Origin: Pseudomonas alloputida | GTDB lineage: Bacteria; Pseudomonadota; Gammaproteobacteria; Pseudomonadales; Pseudomonadaceae | Direction of reading: 5' to 3' | Assembly: GCF_021283545.2 (NCBI RefSeq) | Contig: NZ_CP128540.1 | Span: 2,081,501-2,145,500, forward strand | Length of the DNA: 64,000 bases | In this document: positions 26,511-35,438 of the stretch, in pieces | Numbering within the stretch: the first letter of the stretch is position 1 | Layout of the letters: each line of letters starts with the position of its first letter | Translations under genes and position numbers: made by a program | Notes under the pieces: generated by a model | The model's input: the letters and a program-made list of their open reading frames with translations, nothing else | What the model was told of the DNA's origin: nothing | Databases searched by the model: none

Positions 26511-28496
26511 CTAGTCGAAATGCCCATCCACGTCAGCCTTGAGTGAGTCGCTGTCGCGCCCGTTCGCGCCCGCGCCCGCCGAACCACCCGTTGGGTTGAG
26601 GTCGAGCTTTGCCGCCAGGGTGTTGATCTGCCCGGTCTGCTGTGCGGTGAAGTTGAAGGTCTCGCAGGTGATGTTCAGCGTGCCATTGGCATGCATTTCG
26701 ATAAGGGTCTTGCCGCACTTGAGGCGTAGCGTGTTGCCCGCTTCGACTTCGTAGTCGCCTGCGATGAGGTCGTTTTTGCCACCCCCCACTTTCAAGGTGT
26801 CGTTGGCCTTGACGACGCGCAGACGATTGCGGCCAATGGCGACCGATTCGTCCTGGCCAACCTGTTGGGTGCGATCGACGCCCACAAAGAGGGACTGGTT
26901 GTGATTGACCAGAGTGTTCTGATCTCTCTGGGCATGGATGAACACTTCCTCCTTGCCCAGCTCATCCTCGAAACGCAGCTCGTTGAAACCTTCCCCCTTG
27001 TGGGTCTGGCTCTTGATGGTCATGCGTGTTTTGTGATCGGGCAGATCGTAAGGCGGCAGTTGGTCACCGCAGTAAGTGCGCCCGGTGATCATCGGCTGGT
27101 CGGGGTCGCCGTTGACGTAATGGATGATCACGTCCTGGCCGATCCGAGGGATGGCCATCGAGCCCCAGCTGCCCCCCGCCCAGCCTTGAGACACCCGCAG
27201 CCAGCACGAACTGAACTCGTTGTTCTGGCTTTCGCGGTCCCAGGGGAAACTGACTTTTACCCGGCCCCATTCATCGCAGTAGATTTCCTCGCCAGGCGGG
27301 CCGACGACGGTGGCCATGTGCGGCCCGTCGATTCGTGGTTTTTTCAATGGCGCAGGGCGCCATTCGGTCCGACCGGGGACCAGCACTGCGGTCTGCTCGT
27401 AGCGCGTGCTTACATCGGCGCCGGCGGCTTCTTCCTGCAGGCTGGTGAACTGGTGGCCTTTATGGGTAACCGTGTTGACCCGCCAATGCGCATTGAGGTC
27501 GTCACGTGGGTGACCGGTCAGGGTGAAACTGAGCCCCGGTTGCAGACGCACGTCATCGCCCTGGACCTCGGCAATACGCACATCATGGCGCAGCGCTGTG
27601 ATGCGGTTTTCGGTGAACGGCTTGCCCACGGCATCGCGTTTATAGCGGCCTGGGTAATCGAAGTATTCGTACTCTTTGCTCTGATGCTCCAGGAAGGGCC
27701 CGGCGGCTCTGTGCTCCTGGCGGTAGGCCGGGTTGGTGAAGGTGTGGTCGCGCTGCACCTGACGAGCGGTGCGCACCTGCTCGGTGTAGCGCAAGCGGCG
27801 AAGGCAGGGTATGGCTTGATCGCCACCGCTGTTGGCTTGGTACAGCACGCTCTCAGGGCCTACCGGCTCGTCGTCATCGCAGAAGCCCTCGTCTTCATCG
27901 TCGGCCTTGATGGCGCCATGGCTGATCAGGCCGAGGGACTGCAGCCGATCGGTGATGATCAGCTTGTGCAGCTTTTCACTGTGCGCAAAGCGGTAGACGA
28001 AGCCTTCTTCAGCGGCCAGGCGGGCGATGAACGCCAAGTCCGTCTCACCGGCCTGAACGCAGAATTCGCGCACCTGATGGTCCATGCTGGCGCGTAGTTC
28101 GTACTGGTCGATGCCCTGGCGCTTGAGCATCAGCTCGAGAATTTGCGGAACGGTCTTGTGCTGGAAGATGCGCCAGTTGGAGCGCAGCCTGGCGCGGGCC
28201 AGTTGCGGTTCGACCAAGGCGTGATAGTAAGTGCGGTAGAAGCCGCTCTCGCCCTGGCTGAAGCTGCTGACAAGGCCGTGCACGTACCGTACCGGGCGTT
28301 CTCCGTCCAAGACGGTGAAGAGCACGGGTTTGTCGAGCAAATGGCCGAAGTCGATATCGTTTTCGAAGCTGATCAGTTTCAGCTCCAATTCAAAGGGTGC
28401 GCTGATGCCCTCGCGGAGTTCGAACGACACCACTTCGAATTCAGCTTTGCCAACGAGTGCCTCAAAGCTGTAGCGCAAATCAGATTGGCTAGGCAT
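26511..28496 (-). CDS. vgrG: Type VI secretion spike protein VgrG
   Basis: 661 aa. The gp27-like part covers about 1-380 (FELELKLISFENDIDFGHLL; FYRTYYHALVEPQLARARLR). The gp5-like OB and beta-helix part follows (GPHMATVVGPPGEEIYCDEW; WGSMAIPRIGQDVIIHYVNG) with repeats after 520. It ends in a short low-complexity tail (GGSAGAGANGRDSD) and has no enzymatic extension, so the toxic load should come from the PAAR-bearing Rhs. AAGGA precedes the start. It lies between hcp and the Eag gene in the same run. Confidence 0.95.
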   Translation of the reverse strand: MPSQSDLRYSFEALVGKAEFEVVSFELREGISAPFELELKLISFENDIDFGHLLDKPVLFTVLDGERPVRYVHGLVSSFSQGESGFYRTYYHALVEPQLARARLRSNWRIFQHKTVPQILELMLKRQGIDQYELRASMDHQVREFCVQAGETDLAFIARLAAEEGFVYRFAHSEKLHKLIITDRLQSLGLISHGAIKADDEDEGFCDDDEPVGPESVLYQANSGGDQAIPCLRRLRYTEQVRTARQVQRDHTFTNPAYRQEHRAAGPFLEHQSKEYEYFDYPGRYKRDAVGKPFTENRITALRHDVRIAEVQGDDVRLQPGLSFTLTGHPRDDLNAHWRVNTVTHKGHQFTSLQEEAAGADVSTRYEQTAVLVPGRTEWRPAPLKKPRIDGPHMATVVGPPGEEIYCDEWGRVKVSFPWDRESQNNEFSSCWLRVSQGWAGGSWGSMAIPRIGQDVIIHYVNGDPDQPMITGRTYCGDQLPPYDLPDHKTRMTIKSQTHKGEGFNELRFEDELGKEEVFIHAQRDQNTLVNHNQSLFVGVDRTQQVGQDESVAIGRNRLRVVKANDTLKVGGGKNDLIAGDYEVEAGNTLRLKCGKTLIEMHANGTLNITCETFNFTAQQTGQINTLAAKLDLNPTGGSAGAGANGRDSDSLKADVDGHFD

Positions 28497-28570
28497 AAAA
28501 GATCCTTGTCCGCCGTCTGAATCAACACAAAGCCCGGGCGGGCATGGCCTGCCCGGGGCATTTGCACGGG

Positions 28571-29086
28571 TCAGGCGGCGGGTGCGCGCCAGTCGTCAGA
28601 GCCTTCGGTATTGGCTACATCGTGAGCCCACGTGATCTTTCGATACGCCAGCGATACTTCAACCAGCTGGGTGTAGTTTTCATTGTCTTTGTCGAGTGCG
28701 TGGGGAAGCACGGTATTGATGCTGACGATGGTGGCGTCTTCGAGCGTGGTGGTGAAAAAATGCTCTTGTTTGCCTTCCGAGGAGGTGCGATACCAGCTGA
28801 CCTCGACTGTTGGCAGCATTTCGCCGGTGGCAAGTGCCTGATACATCAGGGGGGTAGCTTTGTTCAGTGAACTGGTGAATATGAAAGGCTTATGCACGCG
28901 CTGGCCACTCGGTTGACCGCTCTGGGGGTCAGTGGGCGTAGTCACCTCATGCTTGATTTCCTGAACCAGAATCTGATCTTCATGGCCTTGTTGGAACACG
29001 TTGCCGACGGAGTCAGCGGTGAAGGCGCCAGCGGTGATGTTGCCTTGGGTCTGGCCTACGATCTTGATGTAAGCGGGTGTTGGCAT
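28571..29086 (-). CDS. hcp: Hcp tube protein
   Basis: 171 aa from the ATG at 29086, which follows a strong GCAGGAGTAACTGCC; an upstream start at 29107 is less likely. The sequence PTPAYIKIVGQTQGNITAGA and the later HKPFIFTSSLNKATP and ISINTVLPHAL-type text are typical of the Hcp family. Hexameric rings stack into the inner tube that carries VgrG and effectors. About 134 bp separate it from tssL, more than elsewhere in the operon, so it may also have its own promoter. Confidence 0.95.
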   Translation of the reverse strand: MPTPAYIKIVGQTQGNITAGAFTADSVGNVFQQGHEDQILVQEIKHEVTTPTDPQSGQPSGQRVHKPFIFTSSLNKATPLMYQALATGEMLPTVEVSWYRTSSEGKQEHFFTTTLEDATIVSINTVLPHALDKDNENYTQLVEVSLAYRKITWAHDVANTEGSDDWRAPAA

Positions 29087-29219
29087 GGCAGTTACTCCTG
29101 CGTCCATGTGGGTAAAGCACGCGCACCACAGGTGGCGTGGCCATCGGAAACGATGGGCTTGTCAGCGAGGCAAAAACCTCGCGAATTCGTTGAACTCAGT
29201 GGTGCTGTGACACGGTTGG

Positions 29220-30095
29220 CTATTGCTGCAAAATGCCGTTCAGCGACTCCAGCACCTCGGTTGTGATCAGGTGCAGGCGGTAGCTGTAAATCCCGTAGGC
29301 CACCGCCATGGCGATGGCGGAGATGACCAACGGGCTCCACCACGGCCATATCCGGCTCATGCGGAAGTTTCTGGGGGCGACGTTGGTGTAGGGGTCGCAG
29401 ACTTCTTCGGGGGTGGGGCCGCGCAGTTCGCGGATGATCCCGTGCAGTTGGTGAATCAGTGCGTTGAGTGTTTCTTCGCCTTTCGGCGCGAGCGCATACT
29501 TGCCCTTCAGCCCAAGGCACAGGGCGAAGTACATGAACTCCAGTACGTCCTGATAACGCTTGGGCTCCTGCATCAGGCGGGTAATCACGGTGAAGATTTT
29601 TTCCCCACCCCAGGTCTCGTCGTGGAAGATGCTGAGCAGCGGCTCGTGGCTCCAGCAACTGCTTTTGCCCCAGGGCCGCTCCATCACCGCTTCATCGATG
29701 TACAGGCACAGGCCGTAGGAGTACGCCAGCAACTGAGCGGGCTCATAGCCGTGCTGGCGTATTTCTTCCCGGATGCTGTCGATCTGAATACGCACTTGCT
29801 GATGCACATCTTTGATGTTGGGCAGTTCATCGAGCGTGCGCAGGCGCATTACCAGCCCGAACAAGGGTGCCGCAGCATCCAGCATGAGATTGGCGCAGCC
29901 ACCCCTGAGCTGAAACTCCGGGTCCGCGGGGTAGCCCTGATAGGCAGGTTCCGGCTTCTGCTCCTGTGCAGATGCAGTGGAAGCTGCAGCTGCAGCTGCG
30001 GGTGCGTCGTTGGGCAACGACTTCTCAAGCATCGACTGCAAATCCGTTTCCGCAACGTGCTTCGCGTCGTTGAGGGTAGGGTTACTGTTTTCCAT
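29220..30095 (-). CDS. tssL: TssL (DotU/IcmH-like) membrane-complex protein
   Basis: 291 aa from ATG 30095, preceded by AGGGGTGA. An Ala-rich acidic N-terminal tail (residues about 10-50) comes first. The cytoplasmic DotU domain follows (NLMLDAAAPLFGLVMRLRTL; YSYGLCLYIDEAVMERPWG; KYALAPKGEETLN). A single transmembrane helix lies near residue 255 (PLVISAIAMAVAYGIYSY). There is no OmpA-like peptidoglycan-binding extension, so anchoring to the wall must come from another protein. With TssM and TssJ it forms the trans-envelope complex. Its start is one base past the tssK stop. Confidence 0.93.
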   Translation of the reverse strand: MENSNPTLNDAKHVAETDLQSMLEKSLPNDAPAAAAAASTASAQEQKPEPAYQGYPADPEFQLRGGCANLMLDAAAPLFGLVMRLRTLDELPNIKDVHQQVRIQIDSIREEIRQHGYEPAQLLAYSYGLCLYIDEAVMERPWGKSSCWSHEPLLSIFHDETWGGEKIFTVITRLMQEPKRYQDVLEFMYFALCLGLKGKYALAPKGEETLNALIHQLHGIIRELRGPTPEEVCDPYTNVAPRNFRMSRIWPWWSPLVISAIAMAVAYGIYSYRLHLITTEVLESLNGILQQ

Positions 30096-30096
30096 A

Positions 30097-31434
30097 TCAT
30101 TCACCCCTGATCGCCCAGAACTGCAGTTCAAGCCCTGGGAACTCACCTGCAACGTGGAAGCCGAAGCCGTTGGCCGTCTTCATGCAGGCCCAGGCGGGGT
30201 CACGGCGGTCCAGTTCGAAGTAGCTGAAGCCCGCATGGAAGGGCAGGTCGCGTGGTGCAACCGGCAGGGGCAGCAGCGGGATGCCCGGCAGTTGCAAAGG
30301 CACCAGGTCATTCAAGGATTCGAGTGAGGTGACCTTGGCTTTCTGGATGAACATCTGGCGCAACGTCTGCGGCGGCAGGTCGGCGCGCACGGCGATGATG
30401 AAATCGGCTTCGTCAATCAGGCGCCGGTCTTCCAGCGTGGTCGTCATCACACCAAAGTCCAGGGTCTCCAGCGGCAGTGACACGGCGCGGGGTTGCAGGA
30501 CCGTGCTCAGGGCTCGACGGAGCGTATCCTCCAGGGGCTTGAACGAGGTACGCAGTGCGGTGTGGTGGTAGGCCGGGTATTCCTGCGGCAGCCGGTTCTC
30601 GTCGGTGAAGGTGACGAATTCGCCACACGCCTGGCTCATGGACAGGTACAACTGCTCGGGGTGTGTTTGTCCTTGCCGGGCCAGGTGGTTGAAGCACGGC
30701 CACCAGCGGTTCATGGCCTGCAGCAGGTTGAAGTCGCGGATGTCGGCGATACCCGACTGGCCCGAAGCGCCAATGCGGGCGGCAAGATTGCGCGCACGCT
30801 CGCGCAGGGTGTTGGTGATTTCTTCAAGAAACCGCTGAAGGGCCGGCACTGCCCGCACCGAAACGCTGGTGGGGTAGAACGTTTCATCCAACTGCAGGCT
30901 ACCGTCAGGGCGCCGCTCCAGGATACGAGCCACGGCCAGGCGGGTGTAGGCACTGCTGTCATCGGCTTTGCGTTTGAGCTGCAGGTTGGGCACGGCCAGG
31001 TCGACCTGCACCAGGTCACCGTCGGCGCTGTGGGTATCCTTGATCTCCTCTGCCTGAGCGTTGTAGCGGAAGTTGGCGGCATTGTCGGGCCAGCTGACTT
31101 CACGGCCCCCCTCGGTACGCAGCGGCAAGCACAGGAATATCTCGCTGTCTTTCGAACCGTCGTCCTCGATTTCCAGGGGCGGCGGCGGCGGCAGATCGGC
31201 AGGAATATCGAACACCGTGCCATCGGGCATGATGCCGCGCGCCTTGGTGATGGCGACCTTGCCCAGGCTCAGGTATTCGGTGCTTAGCTGCAGTTCGCTG
31301 AAGCCGTAGAAGGCCGCGTTGAGGCTGCCAAGGCGTTGATGCAAGGCCGCTTCACTGGCCCGCGCAGCTTGTTGGAAATGTTGTGGTTTGACGAACAGGC
31401 CTTCGGGCCACAGAACGGGGTTACGTGAACTCAT
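30097..31434 (-). CDS. tssK: TssK baseplate protein
   Basis: 445 aa. The family start is clear: RNPVLWPEGLFVKPQHFQQA. The N-terminal shell and the C-terminal receptor-binding-like head are both present, ending ELQFWAIRGE. TssK trimers link the TssEFG baseplate to the TssL/TssM cytoplasmic domains. It lies 49 bp after tssJ, in the same direction as the sheath and baseplate genes. Confidence 0.95.
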   Translation of the reverse strand: MSSRNPVLWPEGLFVKPQHFQQAARASEAALHQRLGSLNAAFYGFSELQLSTEYLSLGKVAITKARGIMPDGTVFDIPADLPPPPPLEIEDDGSKDSEIFLCLPLRTEGGREVSWPDNAANFRYNAQAEEIKDTHSADGDLVQVDLAVPNLQLKRKADDSSAYTRLAVARILERRPDGSLQLDETFYPTSVSVRAVPALQRFLEEITNTLRERARNLAARIGASGQSGIADIRDFNLLQAMNRWWPCFNHLARQGQTHPEQLYLSMSQACGEFVTFTDENRLPQEYPAYHHTALRTSFKPLEDTLRRALSTVLQPRAVSLPLETLDFGVMTTTLEDRRLIDEADFIIAVRADLPPQTLRQMFIQKAKVTSLESLNDLVPLQLPGIPLLPLPVAPRDLPFHAGFSYFELDRRDPAWACMKTANGFGFHVAGEFPGLELQFWAIRGE

Positions 31435-31483
31435 GAGCGCTCCGTGTCAGCGTGAGTAAGGGGGATAGGGTGCAGAGGCGCTG

Positions 31484-32281
31484 TCATTCCTCCTCCTTGA
31501 GCAGGATCTGCGCGTCATTGACCAGCACTGAGAGAATGATCTGGTGGCCGCGTGGCGGAATCCGCAACACTTGCTGCCAGGTCGCGTTCTCCTGGTTTCT
31601 GTAGTCGCCGATCACCGCGACGAAGCGGGTCTCGGGCTCGATGGGCTCAAACGGTATGAACTTGAACTGGCCTGGGTTCAGCAGGTAATCGTCATCGCGG
31701 ATGTAGGTACTGCGCAGTGCCTTGGCGGGGTCATCGTCCAGCAGTTGGTACACGCTGTTGCGCAGCAGCGAGTCATCGCGCAGTTGCAGGATCTTGATGG
31801 CAATCGGTGTGGCGACAGGCCCGCTGGCTTCGGCCTTGCTGCTCGGCAGCGTGAGCACCACCGTGGGGTCGTCATAGCTGCCGGGCGAGCTTTCTTCCAT
31901 CGGGGAGCGAACCCATTCGCTTTGGTCCTCTTCGCCGGTTTCCACGCGGGACATCGCGGGGAATTGCGCTTGCAGGTACTCAAGCAAGGTCCCGACTTTG
32001 TCGGTCAGTGCGTGCGGATCGCCGGCGCTCAAGGTGACTGCGTAGGGGCTGGGTTCCAGGATGCTCTCAGGGATGGCCGCCACGTCGACACTGTTCGGGT
32101 TGCTGTTGAGCGTTGGGCTGACGTTGATGCTGAACGCGACTTGGGTTGGGTTGTCCTTGGGCGGCCCGATTGGTAACGAGTGGTCCAGCGCCACCTTGGT
32201 GGCTCTGCTCAAGGACGTGCAACCTGGCAGTCCGACCAGCACGACCAGCAGAGGCGCAATCCAGACGGCCAGGCGGCTCAT
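31484..32281 (-). CDS. tssJ: TssJ outer-membrane lipoprotein
   Basis: 265 aa. The lipobox LPGC places the lipidated Cys at residue 21 after a hydrophobic leader. Family text follows: VAFSINVSPTLNSNPN near residue 48, SPYAVTLSAGDPHALTDKVG near 77, then IAIKILQLRDDSLLRN near 156 and DDDYLLNPGQF near 185. It is longer than usual (about 160-190) because of an inserted acidic segment at about 105-150. TssJ anchors the periplasmic part of TssM to the outer membrane. Its ATG overlaps the tssG stop by four bases. Confidence 0.88.
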   Translation of the reverse strand: MSRLAVWIAPLLVVLVGLPGCTSLSRATKVALDHSLPIGPPKDNPTQVAFSINVSPTLNSNPNSVDVAAIPESILEPSPYAVTLSAGDPHALTDKVGTLLEYLQAQFPAMSRVETGEEDQSEWVRSPMEESSPGSYDDPTVVLTLPSSKAEASGPVATPIAIKILQLRDDSLLRNSVYQLLDDDPAKALRSTYIRDDDYLLNPGQFKFIPFEPIEPETRFVAVIGDYRNQENATWQQVLRIPPRGHQIILSVLVNDAQILLKEEE

Positions 32282-33294
32282 GACCGCCCCCGGAAGCGGA
32301 CAACGGGACTGATTTGGCCATCGTGGTCATCGACGAAGCTGGTCCAGCCCAGGTAGGCGCCTTGGCTGCGGTGCAGGTAGAACGGCGACAGTGCGTTTTG
32401 TTTCAGGCGCAGCTCCAGGTCATACGCCAGGCCATCGCGCAGCAGAAAATCAATCAAGGCGCGCAAGCGTCCGAAGTTGATGCCGCTGGGCAGCAAGTCA
32501 TGCAGCTGCGCCTGGTCGAGTTCGCTGATGAGGATGGTGAATTTGCTGCTGCGGGTGCGGGTGCGGCTGCCGACCATGAACGTGCTGCCAAGCTCGCCGT
32601 TGCTGCGCCCGAGGCTTACAAGCTGTTTGCTGTTGGTGGTGACCGTGCGCGTCTCGAATTCGCGGATCTGCACGTGCGTCAGATCGAAGCAGTGGGCGAT
32701 GATGCCGGCGACGGTCCCCGGTGCGCGGCCGCGGCTGGCGATAACACCGGCAAAGCTGAGCAGGCGGCTCCAGGGCAGTGTCGTGTCGCCGCGCAGCTGT
32801 TTGTCGTTCAGCCCGAGCAGGGCGAACATGTACTGGGAGAACCCGTCCCGCGCACCGGGTTGAAAACGGATGTAATAGCGGTACTTGCGCCAGATCCGGT
32901 GCAGCAGGCTGAGCAGGTAATGGTTGAAGAAGTCGAAGAAGGCCGGCCGCACGCCTACACCCTGGGCATGTTCATAGGCCACCTGTTCCAGGTAATAGGT
33001 GGGCAAGGGCGAGTCGGTACCGTGCAGCCCCATGAACGTGGTGCACACGCGATAGCGCTCATCCTCCCCGGGCATCCGCTCGGCCTTGTACACATCAGAG
33101 ACGGGAAAGGTCAGGCGCGGGTCGCTGGCCAGCCGCACGCGCAGCCGGGTGGCCTCATCCGCCCAACGCGGTTCCAGGTCGTCGCCGTGCAGGCCATGCA
33201 ACCGCTCCAGCAACTGGAAGAAGTTGTACTGGTGCGCGTTGGCGAGCAGCTTGTCGGCTAGATCAGCGGTTGCTTGCCGGTCTGGATGGGCCAT
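32278..33294 (-). CDS. tssG: TssG baseplate protein
   Basis: 338 aa from ATG 33294 (AHPDRQATADLADKL...), the family start; a much longer frame upstream is a shadow of tssF. Typical text: YNFFQLLERLHG near residue 22, RLTFPVSDVYKAERM near 60, YYLEQVAYE near 100, FFDFFNHYLLSLLHRIWRKY near 118. It forms the baseplate wedge with TssE, TssF and TssK. It overlaps tssF by 37 bp and tssJ by 4 bp, so translation is coupled. Confidence 0.93.
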   Translation of the reverse strand: MAHPDRQATADLADKLLANAHQYNFFQLLERLHGLHGDDLEPRWADEATRLRVRLASDPRLTFPVSDVYKAERMPGEDERYRVCTTFMGLHGTDSPLPTYYLEQVAYEHAQGVGVRPAFFDFFNHYLLSLLHRIWRKYRYYIRFQPGARDGFSQYMFALLGLNDKQLRGDTTLPWSRLLSFAGVIASRGRAPGTVAGIIAHCFDLTHVQIREFETRTVTTNSKQLVSLGRSNGELGSTFMVGSRTRTRSSKFTILISELDQAQLHDLLPSGINFGRLRALIDFLLRDGLAYDLELRLKQNALSPFYLHRSQGAYLGWTSFVDDHDGQISPVVRFRGRS

Positions 33295-35024
33295 GTGTAG
33301 TGCTCGTTGTTGGTGGTGTTGATCACTTCCAGTTGATGGAAGGAATTGATGCTGGCGTACAGGGCGAAGAAGTGCGCGAGCACGCAGCCGAACAGGTAGA
33401 GGTCGCCTTCGCAGAGGAAGGCCGCCTGGTCCAGCTTCAGTTGGGTGTGCAGGCCTCGTATGGGTTGCCCCTTGATCAGCCAGTCCATGGGCTGCGTGTG
33501 GAGTTCGCGGATACCGTCGAGGCGTTTGCCGGTGGTGCGCGCTTGCTGGATGTCGTGCAACGCCGCGAAGTCGTAGGTGCGAATCACCGCCTTGAGCGGC
33601 TCGACCGACAACAGCGACAGGTAGTTGAGCGACATGTTGGAGATCAACGCCCACTGCAACTGGCCATCCAGCACGGGCCGGTAGGGGCGGGTGGGGGCGC
33701 AGATGTTGGTATAGGTCGCCAGGGGCGGCGTGACTTCGGTGAGGACGTTGATGTCATCCACGCCCAGCGCCAGCGGCAAGTCCCTGTTGGTGCAGGTCAG
33801 GTCGATGGATGCAGTTTCAAGCTCGCCTATGTAGCTGTTGGCATCGGCGCGCACGAAGGCGATGCGGTGGGTCACGCCATCGCCGCGCAGGGACGCTTCA
33901 AGTTGGCAGCGGTAGTACAGCGCCGTGCGGCCTTGGACATGCTCGATTTCGTGGGCGAACGATTCGAAAGGGCGAAAAGTCCGCAGGTGCTCACCGGTAC
34001 TTCCGTCAGTGGTTGTTCGGGTGCTGATGACTTCATCGACACTGAAGATTTCGTAAGCGGACTGCGCCTCGCTTCTGGGCTTCAGCTCGACCTGGGCAGC
34101 CTCGCTGGCCAGGTCGATGGGCTCGGCACTGTGCTTGAACAGGTTGACAGCCGGGGTGCAGAACAGGCTGAAATCTTCTGTGCCAACGCGAAGGGTGTCT
34201 GGCAGTTGACGCGTGAAATGGAACTCGATGCCCACCTGTGGGCAGGCTTGTGCCGGCCACAGCTTTTCCAGGCCGGTAATGCTGAAGAAGTGGAAGCGCT
34301 TCGGGAACACGAAGTATTCCTGCAGAATACGGTAGCCATCGAACACGTTCTGCGGGTAGGGCAGCAAGGCCTCCTCAGGGCTGAAACCTGGGAACCCGAT
34401 GCTGTTGGCCGGTAGCCGGCGCACCTCGCCGTTCATGATCACGCTGACGTGTTTGAGGTATTGAGAAATCCATAGATAAAGCGTCAGAGCGGTGCGGTTG
34501 TCGCCGCTGAGGTGGAAATCCAGACGGGCGCAGCCCAACGTATTCAGGGGCCGTTCGACCAAGGTTTGCAGGCCGATGCGAACCACAGAGCTGTCGAGTG
34601 TCTGGGTTGCGCTGACGGCGCTGATTTCAAACGGATGAAGGCTCACTCCCGTGCAGGTACGAAACTCGCAGGGCACGGCGTCCACGGGTTTCGAGAACAA
34701 CCTTGCACCTTTGGGAATGTGCTGTGACTGGCTGAGCGATTGTTTGCGTGGCGAGAATCGGATAATCGTGGCGCTGGGCAATGGGCGCAGGTAGTTGGGC
34801 CACAGTATCTGCAGCATGGGGTGGGTGAGTTCTGGCAGGTCATCTTCCAGCTTCAGCCGAAGCTTGGCCGTTAGAAACGCAAAGGCTTCCATCAACCGCT
34901 CGACATCGGGGTCGCTGCCCGCCTTGCCTAGCAGCCGGGCAAGCTGGGGGTTGTCCTTGGCGAAGTCGTTTCCCAACTCGTGCAGGTAACGCAGTTCTTC
35001 GCTGAATCTGTCCTTCAGTGACAT
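33258..35024 (-). CDS. tssF: TssF baseplate protein
   Basis: 588 aa, normal length. The N-terminus SLKDRFSEELRYLHELGNDF and ELTHPMLQILWPNYLRPLPS near residue 65 are diagnostic. It has gp6-like wedge regions throughout and no signal peptide or membrane segment. Two copies with one TssG build each baseplate wedge. It starts three bases after the tssE stop and overlaps tssG. Confidence 0.95.
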   Translation of the reverse strand: MSLKDRFSEELRYLHELGNDFAKDNPQLARLLGKAGSDPDVERLMEAFAFLTAKLRLKLEDDLPELTHPMLQILWPNYLRPLPSATIIRFSPRKQSLSQSQHIPKGARLFSKPVDAVPCEFRTCTGVSLHPFEISAVSATQTLDSSVVRIGLQTLVERPLNTLGCARLDFHLSGDNRTALTLYLWISQYLKHVSVIMNGEVRRLPANSIGFPGFSPEEALLPYPQNVFDGYRILQEYFVFPKRFHFFSITGLEKLWPAQACPQVGIEFHFTRQLPDTLRVGTEDFSLFCTPAVNLFKHSAEPIDLASEAAQVELKPRSEAQSAYEIFSVDEVISTRTTTDGSTGEHLRTFRPFESFAHEIEHVQGRTALYYRCQLEASLRGDGVTHRIAFVRADANSYIGELETASIDLTCTNRDLPLALGVDDINVLTEVTPPLATYTNICAPTRPYRPVLDGQLQWALISNMSLNYLSLLSVEPLKAVIRTYDFAALHDIQQARTTGKRLDGIRELHTQPMDWLIKGQPIRGLHTQLKLDQAAFLCEGDLYLFGCVLAHFFALYASINSFHQLEVINTTNNEHYTWPIQTGKQPLI

Positions 35025-35027
35025 GGG

Positions 35028-35438
35028 TCACCTCACTCGGGTGTAGCGGTTGTGTCCGTTTACCAGCAGCTCAAGCTGCAACTGCTCTGCCTGGTTGTTG
35101 ACCTGCACCTGGCAGTCGAGCCTGAAATGCAGTTCCAACGGGGCGTGACAATCCGGTACCGCTTTGAGCGCGCGCACGTGGATGCGCGGTTCAAAGCGCT
35201 GGAGGGTACGGCGGATATCGGCGCTCACTTGCTGCAGCAGGTCGCCGCTGCTGACGTCATGCCCGTTGAAGTCGCGCAGGCCCAGCTCGGGGCTGCTCTG
35301 GGAGCAACCTTGGCGAGCGTTCAGCAACGTTTCGAGGTGGCACTTGATGGCCGCGAACTTGTGCGAAGCGCTTTCCTGGCGAGACGCCTCCCGGATGGCG
35401 GACGGGTCCGCCATCAAGCGATCGAAGAAACCACTCAT
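35028..35438 (-). CDS. tssE: TssE, gp25-like baseplate component
   Basis: 136 aa. It begins SGFFDRLMADPSAIREASRQ and carries the gp25-like core (LRDFNGHDVSSGDLLQQVSA near residue 53; RFEPRIHVRALKAV near 80). gp25-like proteins start sheath assembly on the baseplate. Its ATG overlaps the ancestral tssC stop as ATGA, so its translation was coupled to full-length tssC. The early stop in tssC now ends ribosomes 66 codons before this start, which may lower TssE yield. Confidence 0.92.
   Translation of the reverse strand: MSGFFDRLMADPSAIREASRQESASHKFAAIKCHLETLLNARQGCSQSSPELGLRDFNGHDVSSGDLLQQVSADIRRTLQRFEPRIHVRALKAVPDCHAPLELHFRLDCQVQVNNQAEQLQLELLVNGHNRYTRVR

Noticed and set aside
33258..33654. Long N-terminal extension of tssG to 33654
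   Set aside because: The added residues are Arg/His/Pro-rich antisense-like text inside tssF; the family start is at ATG 33294.
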